Notes: a model not told the origin generated them from the letters alone. Positions 10,476 through 19,536 are shown, counted from the first letter of the stretch. The stretch is DNA of 64,000 bases from an uncultured Pseudomonadales bacterium (GCA_947488935.1 CANLBN010000001.1:372001-436000); one strand, 5' to 3'. Numbers and translations are program-made.

Positions 10476-11385
10476 TAACATAAGTACTGACACAGGCATT
10501 GTACTCGTTGTCGATGATTCGCCAGATACTTTAGGCCTGCTCAATGAAGCTCTTGAAAAAGAAGGCTTTAGTGTACTGATTGCCCTAGAAGGCAGGCAAG
10601 CATTAACCATTATTGAAAAAATCACCCCTGATATTATTTTACTCGATGCCATCATGCCCAAAATGGATGGCTTTGAGACTTGCCAAAGAATCAAACAGAA
10701 CCCTAACCTGAATAATATACCTGTTATTTTTATGACAGGGCTCAGCGACACTGACAGTATCGTCAAAGGCTTAGAGGCAGGCGGCGTAGATTACTTGACC
10801 AAGCCAATCAAGCCTACTGAGTTAATTGCGCGAATGAAAGTACATCTTCGCAATGCGCACTTATCTCATAGTACACAATATGCTTTGGATACTACGGGTC
10901 AACAATTTCTGGCAGTGAACCCCTTGGGTGGTATTCGTTGGGCAACACCATTAACTCAAGAGTTACTCAAAAAATATCAACTGACTCAAGATTGGTGCCA
11001 GCAAGAACTTGCCGGGCAACTACAGCGCTGGCTAAGCCATAAACCACCGATAGGCGGACACTATAAACTACAGGAAACAACTGCCGAATTAAAAGTGAAG
11101 TTAGTTGATATTAAAAGTGATAAAGAGATTTTACTTAAACTCATTGATTTAAATGGGCCAAGCGGAGCTGAGGTGTTGCGTCAAACACTGGATATTACCG
11201 AGAGAGAGTCCGAGGTGTTATTTTGGATCGGCCAAGGGAAAACCAATAAGGAAATTGGCGAGATACTCTCTATGAGCCCGCGTACAGTTAACAAGCATTT
11301 AGAGCCTATATTTAAAAAATTAAATGTAGAAAACCGCACCGCAGCTGCTGCTATTGTCATTCATACTTTGGCAGGTCTTGAGTAA
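10468..11385 (+). CDS. LuxR-type response regulator
   Basis: A 305-residue response regulator with an N-terminal receiver (phospho-acceptor D60 in LLDAIMP, conserved Thr/Lys in YLTKP) and a C-terminal LuxR helix-turn-helix (ITERESEVLFWIGQGKTNKEIG). The middle, about residues 130-235, is a linker of unusual length. Its ATG overlaps the stop of the permease-kinase gene, so the pair is translationally coupled and is very likely a cognate two-component system. Targets are not visible; the nearby cyanase/nitrite genes and the urea block are candidates. Confidence 0.88.
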   Translation: MTNNISTDTGIVLVVDDSPDTLGLLNEALEKEGFSVLIALEGRQALTIIEKITPDIILLDAIMPKMDGFETCQRIKQNPNLNNIPVIFMTGLSDTDSIVKGLEAGGVDYLTKPIKPTELIARMKVHLRNAHLSHSTQYALDTTGQQFLAVNPLGGIRWATPLTQELLKKYQLTQDWCQQELAGQLQRWLSHKPPIGGHYKLQETTAELKVKLVDIKSDKEILLKLIDLNGPSGAEVLRQTLDITERESEVLFWIGQGKTNKEIGEILSMSPRTVNKHLEPIFKKLNVENRTAAAAIVIHTLAGLE

Positions 11386-11476
11386 TTCATCCTGTTATAA
11401 AAAAATATTAAGAGAGACTAAAAATTAGTATTTATAGCCTCTCCATTTATTATTATTTGTTGTTTTTATCTATTTT

Positions 11477-11926
11477 CTAGTAGGTTTTATAAGGCAAAAA
11501 TTTACCCGAAAGTACGACATTAACGCGGTCACCATTAGGGTCTTCCTCGCGCTTTATATCCATCGAAAAATCAATGGCACTCATAATACCGTCGCCAAAC
11601 TCTTCATGGATAAGCTCCTTTATAGTGCTACCGTAAACACTAACCACTTCGTACCAACGATAAATTAGTGGGTCCGTTGGCACAGCTGTTGGCAAAGATC
11701 CTTTATAAGGTGCAATTTGCAACCAAGCGATAGCTTCATCACTTAAACCAAAAATTTCACCAATAGTCTCGGCTTGATTTTTGTCGAGCATCATTTGCCC
11801 AAGGCAGGCTGCCGTCGTCCACTCTTTTGACTCGCCTACTTTTTTGGCCACATCACTCCACTTAATATTTTTTGTCACCTTAGTGGCAAAAATAATTTCG
11901 GTCACTTCTTCTCTGCTTTTAATCAT
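11477..11926 (-). CDS. cynS: cyanate hydratase (cyanase)
   Basis: A 149-residue cyanase that converts cyanate and bicarbonate to ammonia and CO2. The N-terminal helical DNA-binding-like fold (about 1-75) is followed by the catalytic domain. R90, E93 and S116 sit at the exact spacing of the E. coli catalytic R96, E99 and S122. It lies 22 bases after the PP2C-kinase gene on the same strand, in a cluster with a formate/nitrite channel, which fits use of cyanate as a nitrogen source. Confidence 0.95.
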   Translation of the reverse strand: MIKSREEVTEIIFATKVTKNIKWSDVAKKVGESKEWTTAACLGQMMLDKNQAETIGEIFGLSDEAIAWLQIAPYKGSLPTAVPTDPLIYRWYEVVSVYGSTIKELIHEEFGDGIMSAIDFSMDIKREEDPNGDRVNVVLSGKFLPYKTY

Positions 11927-11948
11927 TACTTTTCCTCAATATAAAAAA

Positions 11949-13682
11949 TTAATACGTTAATAAATAGATAATTGTCATCAATAAAACAAATGAAACACCT
12001 TGCCATACAGCAACTGGATTTCTCTCCAACAATGGGGCTCGCTCTTTATTCAAAAACTGTTGATTGGGATGGCGCAGATCATAAATAAACTCTGTTATTT
12101 CGCCATATCGTTTATTGGGGTTAATATGTACAGACTTTTTAATCGCCTCATCAATCCATATTGGCATTTGATGCTCGGGATTTGATACTGACATGTATAC
12201 TAATTTTTTTTGTGCTGATCTTGTCCTAGCGGCAGATACTTTTGTACCGTAGGGAAAACGACCCGACAATAGATAATAGGTAATAATGCCTAGCGAGAAT
12301 TGCTCTGACTTTGGCGATCCCTTTTCGCCAATAAAATACTCTGGGGCAGTAAATAATGCCGTACCCAGTATTGGATCTTGCTCTTGATCGTAACTATGCT
12401 CATCAAGACCTGCGACTTTTACCGCACCAAAATCGATAATCTTTACGGTGCCGTGATTATCTATCATTATATTGTCTGGCTTTAAATCCTGATGCAGCAT
12501 CTCTAAGCGGTGAAATGCACGCAAACCTTTAGCAATTTGCTCAACAACACTACGTACAAGTTCAATACTTGGTTTGGGATTATCTATTACCCATTGGCTT
12601 AAGGTTTTTCCTCGAACAAACTCAGAGACTGTATAGAGATACTGACGGGGTCTCTCTTGCAGGCTTGCCTTAAGTACGTGCGCACTATTAATTTTTCGTG
12701 CGACCCACTCTTCTGTTAGTAGGCGCTCCAAATAAATAGGATCGCCGCTTAAATCGATCGATGGCGCTTTAATAACGCCGAGGTCACCTGTTTGATTGTC
12801 CTGCGCCAAATAAACATGACTACGACTACTACTATGTAATTTTCGCTGAATAGTATAGCCGTCGAATTTCATCCTTGGCTCGAGTATAGGCGGCAAAGGT
12901 AACTCGATCACTTTATCTTGTACTTCGCTTAAACGAATACTAGGTAAGCTATCGACACGTATTATCTGTACGGTTAAGTTATCGTCGCTTCCTGCCTTTA
13001 AAGCCTCGGCTACAATTTCCTTAGCGGCCATATCAAAATCATTACGGTATTGCTCGATAATACTTGTAATAACATCGGCATTTAACCATTCATAAACACC
13101 ATCGCTTGCAATAAGAAACGTATCATTTTTTTGTAGCGAAATACGCTGGTAATCGATCTCACAAAATGCCTCTACACCTAATGCTCGACTCAAGTAACTT
13201 TTATTATCATCCACCCAAAGGCGGTGATCATTAGTTAGCTGTTCAAGGCTTTTTCCACTCATCCGGTAAATACGTGTATCACCTACATGGAAGATATGCG
13301 CTGTATTTGACTTTAATACCAATGCACTGAGCGTACAAACATAACCTTTATTTTTATCGTAATCGTTTTCAAAACGGTGCTTAACCGTTTGCCCCTGTGC
13401 ATAGAGCCAAGAATTGACCGCCATTAATACTTTTTGTACTGAGGTTTTAACTGACCAAGCATCGGATGTGCAGTAGTAATCCTCTAGGAAATTTTTGATC
13501 GTAGTCTCGCTAGCAATATGACTAACATGACTCGTGCTAATACCATCTGCAACGGCTAACGCTATACCCTTTATATCTAATTGTGAGGTATAAGGAATAC
13601 AGGCCCCATGAAAATCTTGATTGATTTCCTTTTGGCCTTTATCGGAGTATTGTCCAAGGCTAACTGTGAGCTGTGTATTCAT
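11949..13682 (-). CDS. PP2C phosphatase-Ser/Thr kinase fusion, membrane-anchored
   Basis: A 577-residue protein with an N-terminal PP2C phosphatase (about 5-245; metal-binding ADGIS, FHVGDTR, ASDGVYEW, GSDDNLT) and a C-terminal eukaryotic-type kinase (about 275-540). Kinase motifs are the ATP lysine in GVIKAP, the catalytic loop HQDLKPDN (HQD instead of HRD) and IIDFGAVK. A single hydrophobic segment ends the protein (about 557-576), so it is a tail-anchored membrane protein. Phosphatase and kinase on one chain suggest a reversible switch; the target may be the neighbouring nitrite channel or cyanase, which is inference from position. Confidence 0.88.
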   Translation of the reverse strand: MNTQLTVSLGQYSDKGQKEINQDFHGACIPYTSQLDIKGIALAVADGISTSHVSHIASETTIKNFLEDYYCTSDAWSVKTSVQKVLMAVNSWLYAQGQTVKHRFENDYDKNKGYVCTLSALVLKSNTAHIFHVGDTRIYRMSGKSLEQLTNDHRLWVDDNKSYLSRALGVEAFCEIDYQRISLQKNDTFLIASDGVYEWLNADVITSIIEQYRNDFDMAAKEIVAEALKAGSDDNLTVQIIRVDSLPSIRLSEVQDKVIELPLPPILEPRMKFDGYTIQRKLHSSSRSHVYLAQDNQTGDLGVIKAPSIDLSGDPIYLERLLTEEWVARKINSAHVLKASLQERPRQYLYTVSEFVRGKTLSQWVIDNPKPSIELVRSVVEQIAKGLRAFHRLEMLHQDLKPDNIMIDNHGTVKIIDFGAVKVAGLDEHSYDQEQDPILGTALFTAPEYFIGEKGSPKSEQFSLGIITYYLLSGRFPYGTKVSAARTRSAQKKLVYMSVSNPEHQMPIWIDEAIKKSVHINPNKRYGEITEFIYDLRHPNQQFLNKERAPLLERNPVAVWQGVSFVLLMTIIYLLTY

Positions 13683-13733
13683 TTAAATGGGTGTATAGCA
13701 ATAAAAAATTAGTGGAAGTAGGTGAACGCACAA

Positions 13734-13770
13734 TAAAAAAACCCTGACAGGCTCAATGAGCTCGTCAGGG
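13734..13770 (-). terminator. rho-independent terminator after nirC/focA
   Basis: On the minus strand CCCTGAC pairs with GTCAGGG around a short stem-loop, followed by a run of seven T. It sits 13 bases after the FNT channel stop and before the PP2C-kinase gene, so the channel can be transcribed alone or with read-through. Confidence 0.85.
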
Positions 13771-13782
13771 CAAGGTGGTTAA

Positions 13783-14607
13783 TTAAACAGTTTGAGCATG
13801 AAGCTCACGTTTAGGCTGAGTTCTAATATGTGTTACATACAGTGTTAGTCCGGTAAAGGCTAAACCACCGACTAAGTTACCCAACACTGTTGGAATCTCA
13901 TTCCATACCAAATAGTCAGCGAAAGAAAATTCACCGCCCATAATTAAACCAAATGGAAATAAAAACATATTCACAACAGAATGCTCAAAAGCCATATAGA
14001 AGAACAACATAATTGGCATCCACATTGAGATAACTTTTCCTGGGACAGTTGTCGATATCATTGCACCAACAACACCCATAGAGACCATCCAGTTACATAA
14101 CATACCGCGAATAAAAATTGTAAACCAACCCGCTGTTCCATGCTCTGCATAACCTAATGTTCTTGCTTCACCAATAGAGGCAATTTTTTGACCCACTGCG
14201 CCCGGCTCAATGTTAAATCCGTAGGTAAAAACCCAAGCCATCATAAAGGCAACAGTAATCGCACCGGCAAAGTTACCAACAAAAACTAAACCCCAATTAC
14301 GTAAAACACCATTCGCTGTGACACCGGGTCGCTTATCGAGTAAGGCAAGTGGTGCAAGAACAAAAACACCTGTTAAAAGGTCAAACCCCATGAGATACAA
14401 CATACAAAAACCAACGGGGAACAAAATTGCACCGGTTAAAAACGAACCTGTTTGTACTGCAACAGTAATTGCAAACACCGCGGCTAAAGCTAGAATCGCA
14501 CCAGCCATAAATGCTCTGATTAATGTGTCACGAGTAGACATGAAAATTTTCGATTCACCAGCATCTACCATTTTGGTTACAAATTCTGAAGGGGCTAAAT
14601 AAGACAT
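13783..14607 (-). CDS. formate/nitrite transporter (FNT) family channel
   Basis: A 274-residue inner-membrane protein with six predicted helices and FNT landmarks, including the conserved pore histidine in FEHSVVNMF near residue 207 and the RGMLCNW segment near 165. FNT pentamers pass nitrite, formate or related small anions. Linkage to cyanase and a sigma-54 promoter favours nitrite uptake for assimilation (NirC-like) over formate, but substrate cannot be fixed from sequence. It is the first gene of the minus-strand cluster continuing to the PP2C-kinase and cynS. Confidence 0.85.
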   Translation of the reverse strand: MSYLAPSEFVTKMVDAGESKIFMSTRDTLIRAFMAGAILALAAVFAITVAVQTGSFLTGAILFPVGFCMLYLMGFDLLTGVFVLAPLALLDKRPGVTANGVLRNWGLVFVGNFAGAITVAFMMAWVFTYGFNIEPGAVGQKIASIGEARTLGYAEHGTAGWFTIFIRGMLCNWMVSMGVVGAMISTTVPGKVISMWMPIMLFFYMAFEHSVVNMFLFPFGLIMGGEFSFADYLVWNEIPTVLGNLVGGLAFTGLTLYVTHIRTQPKRELHAQTV

Positions 14608-14662
14608 TCTCTCTCTCTCTCTTTTTTAAAATTCTATTAACAATAAATAACAGCTTGGCAAT

Positions 14663-14679
14663 AGCAATGCCTATGCCAA
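14663..14679 (-). promoter_or_regulatory. sigma-54 (-24/-12) promoter of the FNT channel
   Basis: The minus strand reads TTGGCATAGGCATTGCT, matching the RpoN consensus YTGGCACGnnnnTTGCW at all invariant positions with GG-GC spacing of 12. It ends about 55 bases upstream of the FNT channel start. Confidence 0.75.
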
Positions 14680-14730
14680 CATTAAAAACAAGGTGTTATC
14701 AGCCTGCATTTAACAAATCGAAATAATAGA

Positions 14731-14747
14731 TGGGCTTTTTTGGTGCA
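14731..14747. promoter_or_regulatory. possible NtrC-type enhancer half site
   Basis: TGGGCT-n5-GGTGCA, 52-84 bases upstream of the sigma-54 element, has one perfect NtrC half site (GGTGCA) and a poor second half. The remainder of the 345-bp gap between the FNT channel and the metallo-beta-lactamase gene shows nothing else I recognise. Confidence 0.4.
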
Positions 14748-14952
14748 TTAAATACGGTTTGTATTTTGTAGCGCCCTTTAATCGCGCGTATAACAAGTCA
14801 TTTTTATTAGCCGCTGCCCTAAAAAGATACAAATGGATCACTATTTCCTAAAGAGAACCATAATAATAGTGAACTGAATCTCTCTAGCACAATCTAAACG
14901 CAGTACAAATATGCAATGATGAAATCGTTCGACCGACCAAAGGAACTGCCTT

Positions 14953-15816
14953 ATGTCTTTTATCGCCAAACTCACACTAGTGTTTATTATTGTTTTAGCA
15001 TCCATAAGTTATTCTTTTGCTCAATCAAACAATGCAACTAGATCGATCACAAATATTGCAGGCGACCTTTATCGCTTTCAAAATAATTTTCACTACTCTG
15101 TATTTTTAGTCACGAAAGAAGGCGTGATTGTCACCGACCCTATTAATGCAGATGCGGCTAAATGGCTAAAAGACGAAATTAAAACACGTTTTAATAAGCC
15201 TATTAGGTATCTCGTATTAAGTCACGATCACGCTGATCACAGCGCTGGCGGGGAAGTATTTGCACAAGTGGGAGCGACCGTCGTCTCACATGAAAACACC
15301 AAAGCAGTCATTAAAGGCGAGAAGCGGCCAACTGCGATACCAGACCTAACTTTTAAAAAACAAATGACGCTGAGCCTTGGCGGCAAAACCGTTGAGCTTA
15401 TCTACCCAGGCAAAGGCCACTCTAATAATTCAATCGTCATGCTTTTTAAGGATTCACGCACACTATTTGTTGTCGATACAATTACCGTGAACAGACTGCC
15501 TTACCAAGGTTTATCTGATGCTTATTTTCCTGATTGGATCGACTACATTCGCAAAGTGGAGCGCCTAGACTTTGATATTCTTGCACCTGGACATGGCGCC
15601 CTCGGGGTTAAAGATGATGCACGCAAACATGGCGATTACCTACAAGCCGTATACGATGCTGTACTATCTGGTGTTAGGCAAGGCAAACCGCTAGACGAGC
15701 TAAAGCGTTCTATTAGGCTGAGCGCTTACGAAAACTGGGGACAATATGACCCATGGTTACCATTAAATATCGAAGGTATTTATAAAAATATCAGCCTACA
15801 TCGTCGTGGCAATTGA
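14953..15816 (+). CDS. secreted metallo-beta-lactamase-fold hydrolase
   Basis: A 287-residue protein with a Sec signal peptide (hydrophobic residues about 5-22, cleavage likely after SFA) and an MBL fold. The zinc-binding motif is SHDHADHSAGG; further ligands are the His of GKGHSNNS, the Asp of FVVDTI and the His of APGHG. The family includes beta-lactamases, glyoxalase II-like and other hydrolases; the substrate is not evident. It is divergent from the FNT channel and separated from the permease by a long hairpin. Confidence 0.85.
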   Translation: MSFIAKLTLVFIIVLASISYSFAQSNNATRSITNIAGDLYRFQNNFHYSVFLVTKEGVIVTDPINADAAKWLKDEIKTRFNKPIRYLVLSHDHADHSAGGEVFAQVGATVVSHENTKAVIKGEKRPTAIPDLTFKKQMTLSLGGKTVELIYPGKGHSNNSIVMLFKDSRTLFVVDTITVNRLPYQGLSDAYFPDWIDYIRKVERLDFDILAPGHGALGVKDDARKHGDYLQAVYDAVLSGVRQGKPLDELKRSIRLSAYENWGQYDPWLPLNIEGIYKNISLHRRGN

Positions 15817-15830
15817 GTTAGTTAATAATT

Positions 15831-15863
15831 CAAAGCAGAGTTTTACTGACAAACTCTGCTTTG
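15831..15863. terminator. perfect 13-bp hairpin between convergent genes
   Basis: CAAAGCAGAGTTT and AAACTCTGCTTTG form a perfect stem with a 7-base loop, between the MBL gene (+) and the amino acid permease (-). No strong T-run follows on either strand; it probably terminates from both sides. Confidence 0.6.
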
Positions 15864-15901
15864 GATCTATCGATCACGCCGTTGATACTGAGATAATAGA
15901 G

Positions 15902-17107
15902 TCAAAAAATAAGGGTTGCAGCGAGTAAAGCAAAAGACGTTAAAAAACCAGCAACAGGAATAATAATAGATACTGTAAAACCGTGATAAACACTTTTTCT
16001 TTTAATGATTAATAAACTTACATTAATCAACATAAATAAACATAAGATAATAAAGCTTGTCATCTTAGCTAGCTGACCAAGCGGCATCCAAAATGCAAAA
16101 CAAAAAATTAAAAGACTGATAACAACTGTAGCATTAATAGGCGTTTGTCTTTTAGGATGTATCCTTGCAAACCATTGAAGCTTTATTGAGTTTTTAGTTA
16201 AACCATATACAACTCTAGAGGCCATCAATAACTGTACAATCACCCCGTTGATTACCGCTGTAAGGCTGATCACACTAATAAGCCAACTAGGAAACCAAGC
16301 ACTCGATGCAACCAATACAGTTAGCGGGGCTTTACTATTGGCGATATGACTAATTGGCAGGCTAACGACAGCAACCATTGATACCAATAAATAAATCAGG
16401 GTCGATATAATAATTGCAGCAATGATTGCCTTTGGTAAATTATTGCTAACATCTTCAACCTCTTCTGCCATATTAACCATATCTTCAAAGCCAATAAACG
16501 CATAAAAAGCTAAAAAGGTAGCAGCAACCAAACCCGATAAAGAAAAAAGCTCAAGCTCATGGGACCAACGCTGCCAATTACTCACAAGTAGCATCTCATC
16601 AAAAGAGACCATAACGACCAACAGCAAGCCAACCAGCTCAAGTAATGTAATAATAACGGCAAAGCCAACCGACTGCTTAACGCCAATACAGGCAAGTAGG
16701 CACATCAAACAAACAGCTACACCAATAATAACTTGCTCTGTACCACCAAATAAATCGTTAAAATAGCCACTAAAGCCTTTAAGCAACGTTGCCGCTGAGA
16801 CAAGCCCCGTTAGTACAACAGACCAGCCCACAAGCTCGGTTAACCAAGCTTGTTTAAATGCCTTATCGACATAAGCCGCCTCACCTGCACTCTTAGGGAA
16901 ACGCCCAACAAGCTCCGCATAGGACAAACCCGTTAGGCTTGCAATCGCAGCTGCAAGTAAAAAAGCAAGTGGAGACCACGCACCTGCCTCTGCAGCTATC
17001 TCGCCGATAAGTACATAAATACCCGCACCAACAATGGTGCCCAAGCCATAAAATATCATGGCATTAAGCGATAAATTGCGTTTTAAACTAACGGAAGTTT
17101 TAGGCAT
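15902..17107 (-). CDS. APC-family amino acid permease
   Basis: A 401-residue integral membrane protein with about 11-12 helices. The first helix has the APC signature GLGTIVGAGIYVLIGEIA, and the second the typical Gly/Ala-rich run with SYAELVGRFPKSAGEAAYV. It should import or exchange amino acids or amines across the inner membrane. It is slightly shorter than the usual 440-500 residues, with a short C terminus. It stands alone between the MBL gene and YqaA-like gene. Confidence 0.82.
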   Translation of the reverse strand: MPKTSVSLKRNLSLNAMIFYGLGTIVGAGIYVLIGEIAAEAGAWSPLAFLLAAAIASLTGLSYAELVGRFPKSAGEAAYVDKAFKQAWLTELVGWSVVLTGLVSAATLLKGFSGYFNDLFGGTEQVIIGVAVCLMCLLACIGVKQSVGFAVIITLLELVGLLLVVMVSFDEMLLVSNWQRWSHELELFSLSGLVAATFLAFYAFIGFEDMVNMAEEVEDVSNNLPKAIIAAIIISTLIYLLVSMVAVVSLPISHIANSKAPLTVLVASSAWFPSWLISVISLTAVINGVIVQLLMASRVVYGLTKNSIKLQWFARIHPKRQTPINATVVISLLIFCFAFWMPLGQLAKMTSFIILCLFMLINVSLLIIKRKSVYHGFTVSIIIPVAGFLTSFALLAATLIF

Positions 17108-17218
17108 AAGCGACGAATATAAAGACTATATAAGTATTGTAATATAAACGAGATAAAGACGACTTGTTTTATATCAAGTGATCCCATAAGCAACTACAAA
17201 CACAGTATAACTAGAACC

Positions 17219-17641
17219 TTACCAGAACTGCTGATAAGCACCGATAATAATAAAATAACGCACACCTTTACCAATAAACACTAAAACGACGAAATACAAA
17301 AATTTAGTACGCATCATACCGGCAATAAATGTAAGCGCATCGCCCACTATAGGCGCCCATGCAAACAACAAACTCCACTGGCCATACTTATTAAACCATT
17401 GCTGCGCACGCAAAATACTTACTGGCGTAAAAGGAAACCAGCGCTTATGTTGAAAATGTAAAAAATAACGGCCCAATACATAATTAACAACTGAGCCTAG
17501 CGTATTACCTATACTGGCAACTAACCAAATAGACACTGGAGAATAGCCCTTTGTCAACATCGCAATAACAGCTATCTCCGACGATAAAGGCAATAGTGTG
17601 GCAGCACCAAAGGCACTTAGAAATAATAAAAGGTAACTCAA
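17219..17641 (-). CDS. YqaA/DedA-like small membrane protein
   Basis: A 140-residue membrane protein with four hydrophobic segments and the short DedA/VTT-type core (SSEIAVIAML, GNTLGSVVNYVLGRY, WAPIVGDALTFIAGMMR). The length and motifs fit the YqaA subfamily, whose members may move lipids or maintain membrane potential; the role is not settled. It follows the amino acid permease start by about 110 bases upstream on the same strand. Confidence 0.8.
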   Translation of the reverse strand: MSYLLLFLSAFGAATLLPLSSEIAVIAMLTKGYSPVSIWLVASIGNTLGSVVNYVLGRYFLHFQHKRWFPFTPVSILRAQQWFNKYGQWSLLFAWAPIVGDALTFIAGMMRTKFLYFVVLVFIGKGVRYFIIIGAYQQFW

Positions 17642-17688
17642 AGTAGGTATCTGATTTTATGACAAAAGAGATTAATTAACATGGTGAA

Positions 17689-17718
17689 CACTAAGCGACA
17701 ATAATTATCGCTTAGTGT
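17689..17718. terminator. hairpin upstream of the YqaA-like gene
   Basis: ACACTAAGCGA pairs with TCGCTTAGTGT around an 8-base loop, between acuI (whose coding strand runs left and ends at 17771) and the YqaA-like gene. It is placed to terminate acuI transcripts, but the T-run is weak. Confidence 0.5.
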
Positions 17719-17770
17719 AATTGGGTGATTTTACAATTATAGCCCTAAGTTTTAGTAGGTAGGGCTTCTT

Positions 17771-18757
17771 TTAGGCAGCACCTACATTAACCACAACACG
17801 ACCACGCACTCTACCAGAGATAAGATCATCTGCTGTGGTAATCGCATCATCTAAAGTGATGAGCTTAGAGATATCATCAAATACTGATTCGTCTAATAAT
17901 TCTGCTAAACGTCCCCATGCTTCTATACGCTCATTAAGTGGGCGCATAACGCTATCGACACCCGCAAGCGTAACACCGCGTAAAATAAAAGGCATAACAG
18001 TTACTGGCAAGTCAAAACCTTGCGCCAAACCACAAGCCGCAACCGTACCATTGTATTGTAAACCAGCGCAGACATTCGCAAGCGTATGGCTGCCAACAGT
18101 GTCAACTGCACCCGCCCATTGTTCTTTACCCAAAGGACGACCCGGCTCAGATAATGTCGCTCGATCAATGATCTCACTGGCTCCTAATTTTTTAAGGTAA
18201 TCGCTCTCGTCTACCCTACCTGTAGAGGCAACAACGCTATAACCTAGCTTTGTGAGAAGAGCAATCGCAAAACTACCCACACCACCATTCGCACCCGTCA
18301 CTAATATTTTGCCTTTATCGGGTGTTACACCATTTTTTTCCAACGCCATAACACAGAGCATTGCGGTATAACCAGCCGTACCGATAGACATCGCTTGCTT
18401 GGCGCTAAACTTTTCGGGTAATGGAATTAACCATTCACTTTTAAGGCGCGCTTTCTGGGCTAAACCACCACAGTGCAACTCACCCACACCAAAACCGTTT
18501 AACAGCACTTTGTCACCGGGTTTAAATTTATCGCTATCGCTTTGCTCGACCGTACCCACCAAATCAATACCCGGAATCATAGGAAAGCTTCTGACAACAG
18601 GCCCTTTTCCTGTAATTGCCAGCGCATCCTTATAATTTAGTGTACTGTAATCAACAGCAATAGTGACATCACCTTCTGGTAAAACAGAATCATCAATTTG
18701 TTGAACGCTTGCACGATAACCTTCATCGTCTTTTTCAATCAAGATACCTTTAAACAT
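17771..18757 (-). CDS. acuI: acrylyl-CoA reductase, YhdH/AcuI family
   Basis: A 328-residue MDR-superfamily oxidoreductase. It has the YhdH/AcuI features STLNYKDALAITGKGPVVR near residue 38, the Rossmann glycine motif GANGGVGSFA near 155, and the C-terminal VRGRVVVNV. The family reduces acryloyl-CoA to propionyl-CoA with NADPH, important in detoxifying acrylate from DMSP. No zinc-binding Cys set is present, as expected. It is adjacent and downstream of a TetR gene on the same strand, the arrangement of acuR-acuI. Confidence 0.88.
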   Translation of the reverse strand: MFKGILIEKDDEGYRASVQQIDDSVLPEGDVTIAVDYSTLNYKDALAITGKGPVVRSFPMIPGIDLVGTVEQSDSDKFKPGDKVLLNGFGVGELHCGGLAQKARLKSEWLIPLPEKFSAKQAMSIGTAGYTAMLCVMALEKNGVTPDKGKILVTGANGGVGSFAIALLTKLGYSVVASTGRVDESDYLKKLGASEIIDRATLSEPGRPLGKEQWAGAVDTVGSHTLANVCAGLQYNGTVAACGLAQGFDLPVTVMPFILRGVTLAGVDSVMRPLNERIEAWGRLAELLDESVFDDISKLITLDDAITTADDLISGRVRGRVVVNVGAA

Positions 18758-18807
18758 TCTTTTCTCCTGTTATCTGTAGTGATCAATCAATCAATAAAAA
18801 ATCAAAC

Positions 18808-19473
18808 TCACCTAGGCAAGCTTGCTAAAAAACAATCAAAAAAATTGGCCAGTGGTTGATGGCTCTGGATAAGCTTGGCGCGACTTACAGCCCCCTCCCA
18901 CCCTATCCAAAAAAATTCAGCAAGCTGCTTGCAATTGGCCTCTGCACTTATCTCGCCATTTTTTTGCACTAAACGTAAACAGGCCTCCACGCGCTGCTGC
19001 CAACCCAAAAATACACCCAGTAAAATACTGCGATAACTCTCGGGCAAGCTGTCAACCTCCTGCCCTAAATTACCAATTAAGCAACCACGTTTAAAATCAT
19101 ACTTTTCCATGGTTTTTTGAGCATCGCTAACGTAACGCGTAAGCCTCTCCAAAGGAGGGTAACGCTCATCCAACAAAAAAGTATCGAGCTTTTTTGAAAA
19201 AAAGGTATCGTAATTTGCAATTAGCTCCTTACCGAATACCTCTTTACTCGAAAAATAATAATAGAAAGACCCCTTAGGCACACCCACACGCTTTAAAACA
19301 CGGTCAATACCCGATGCCGTAAAACCATACTCCGTCAAATGCTCAAGCCCACTGCGAATCAGTAACGCCCTAGTGTCGACATCACCCGATACAGACTTAG
19401 GCGGCCTACCCCGCCGAGGCTTAACAGAATCGCCAGCCGTTGGAGATTTAACTTTTGTAGCTTTTGCTTGCAT
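18808..19473 (-). CDS. TetR-family regulator, AcuR-like
   Basis: A 221-residue repressor. The start at 19473 (MQAKATK) is chosen because an upstream in-frame ATG lies beyond the promoter and operator. A basic PRRGRPPKS linker precedes the TetR helix-turn-helix (about residues 30-75, GFTASGIDRVLKRVGVPKGSFYYYF), then an all-helical ligand domain. It precedes acuI on the same strand by 50 bases, so it probably represses its own operon until acrylate or a related electrophile binds. Confidence 0.85.
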   Translation of the reverse strand: MQAKATKVKSPTAGDSVKPRRGRPPKSVSGDVDTRALLIRSGLEHLTEYGFTASGIDRVLKRVGVPKGSFYYYFSSKEVFGKELIANYDTFFSKKLDTFLLDERYPPLERLTRYVSDAQKTMEKYDFKRGCLIGNLGQEVDSLPESYRSILLGVFLGWQQRVEACLRLVQKNGEISAEANCKQLAEFFWIGWEGAVSRAKLIQSHQPLANFFDCFLASLPR

Positions 19474-19506
19474 AGAGCTATCTTTACATTCAATGGATAT
19501 TTGGCG

Positions 19507-19536
19507 ATTATAGACCGGTCGTCTATTAAATAACAA
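19507..19536 (-). promoter_or_regulatory. promoter with overlapping TetR operator (acuR-acuI)
   Basis: The minus strand carries -35 TTGTTA (19531-19536), an 18-base spacer and -10 TATAAT (19507-19512). The inverted repeat TAGAC-n5-GTCTA (19511-19525) lies over the spacer and -10, as expected for autorepression. It is 34 bases upstream of the chosen TetR start. Confidence 0.65.
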
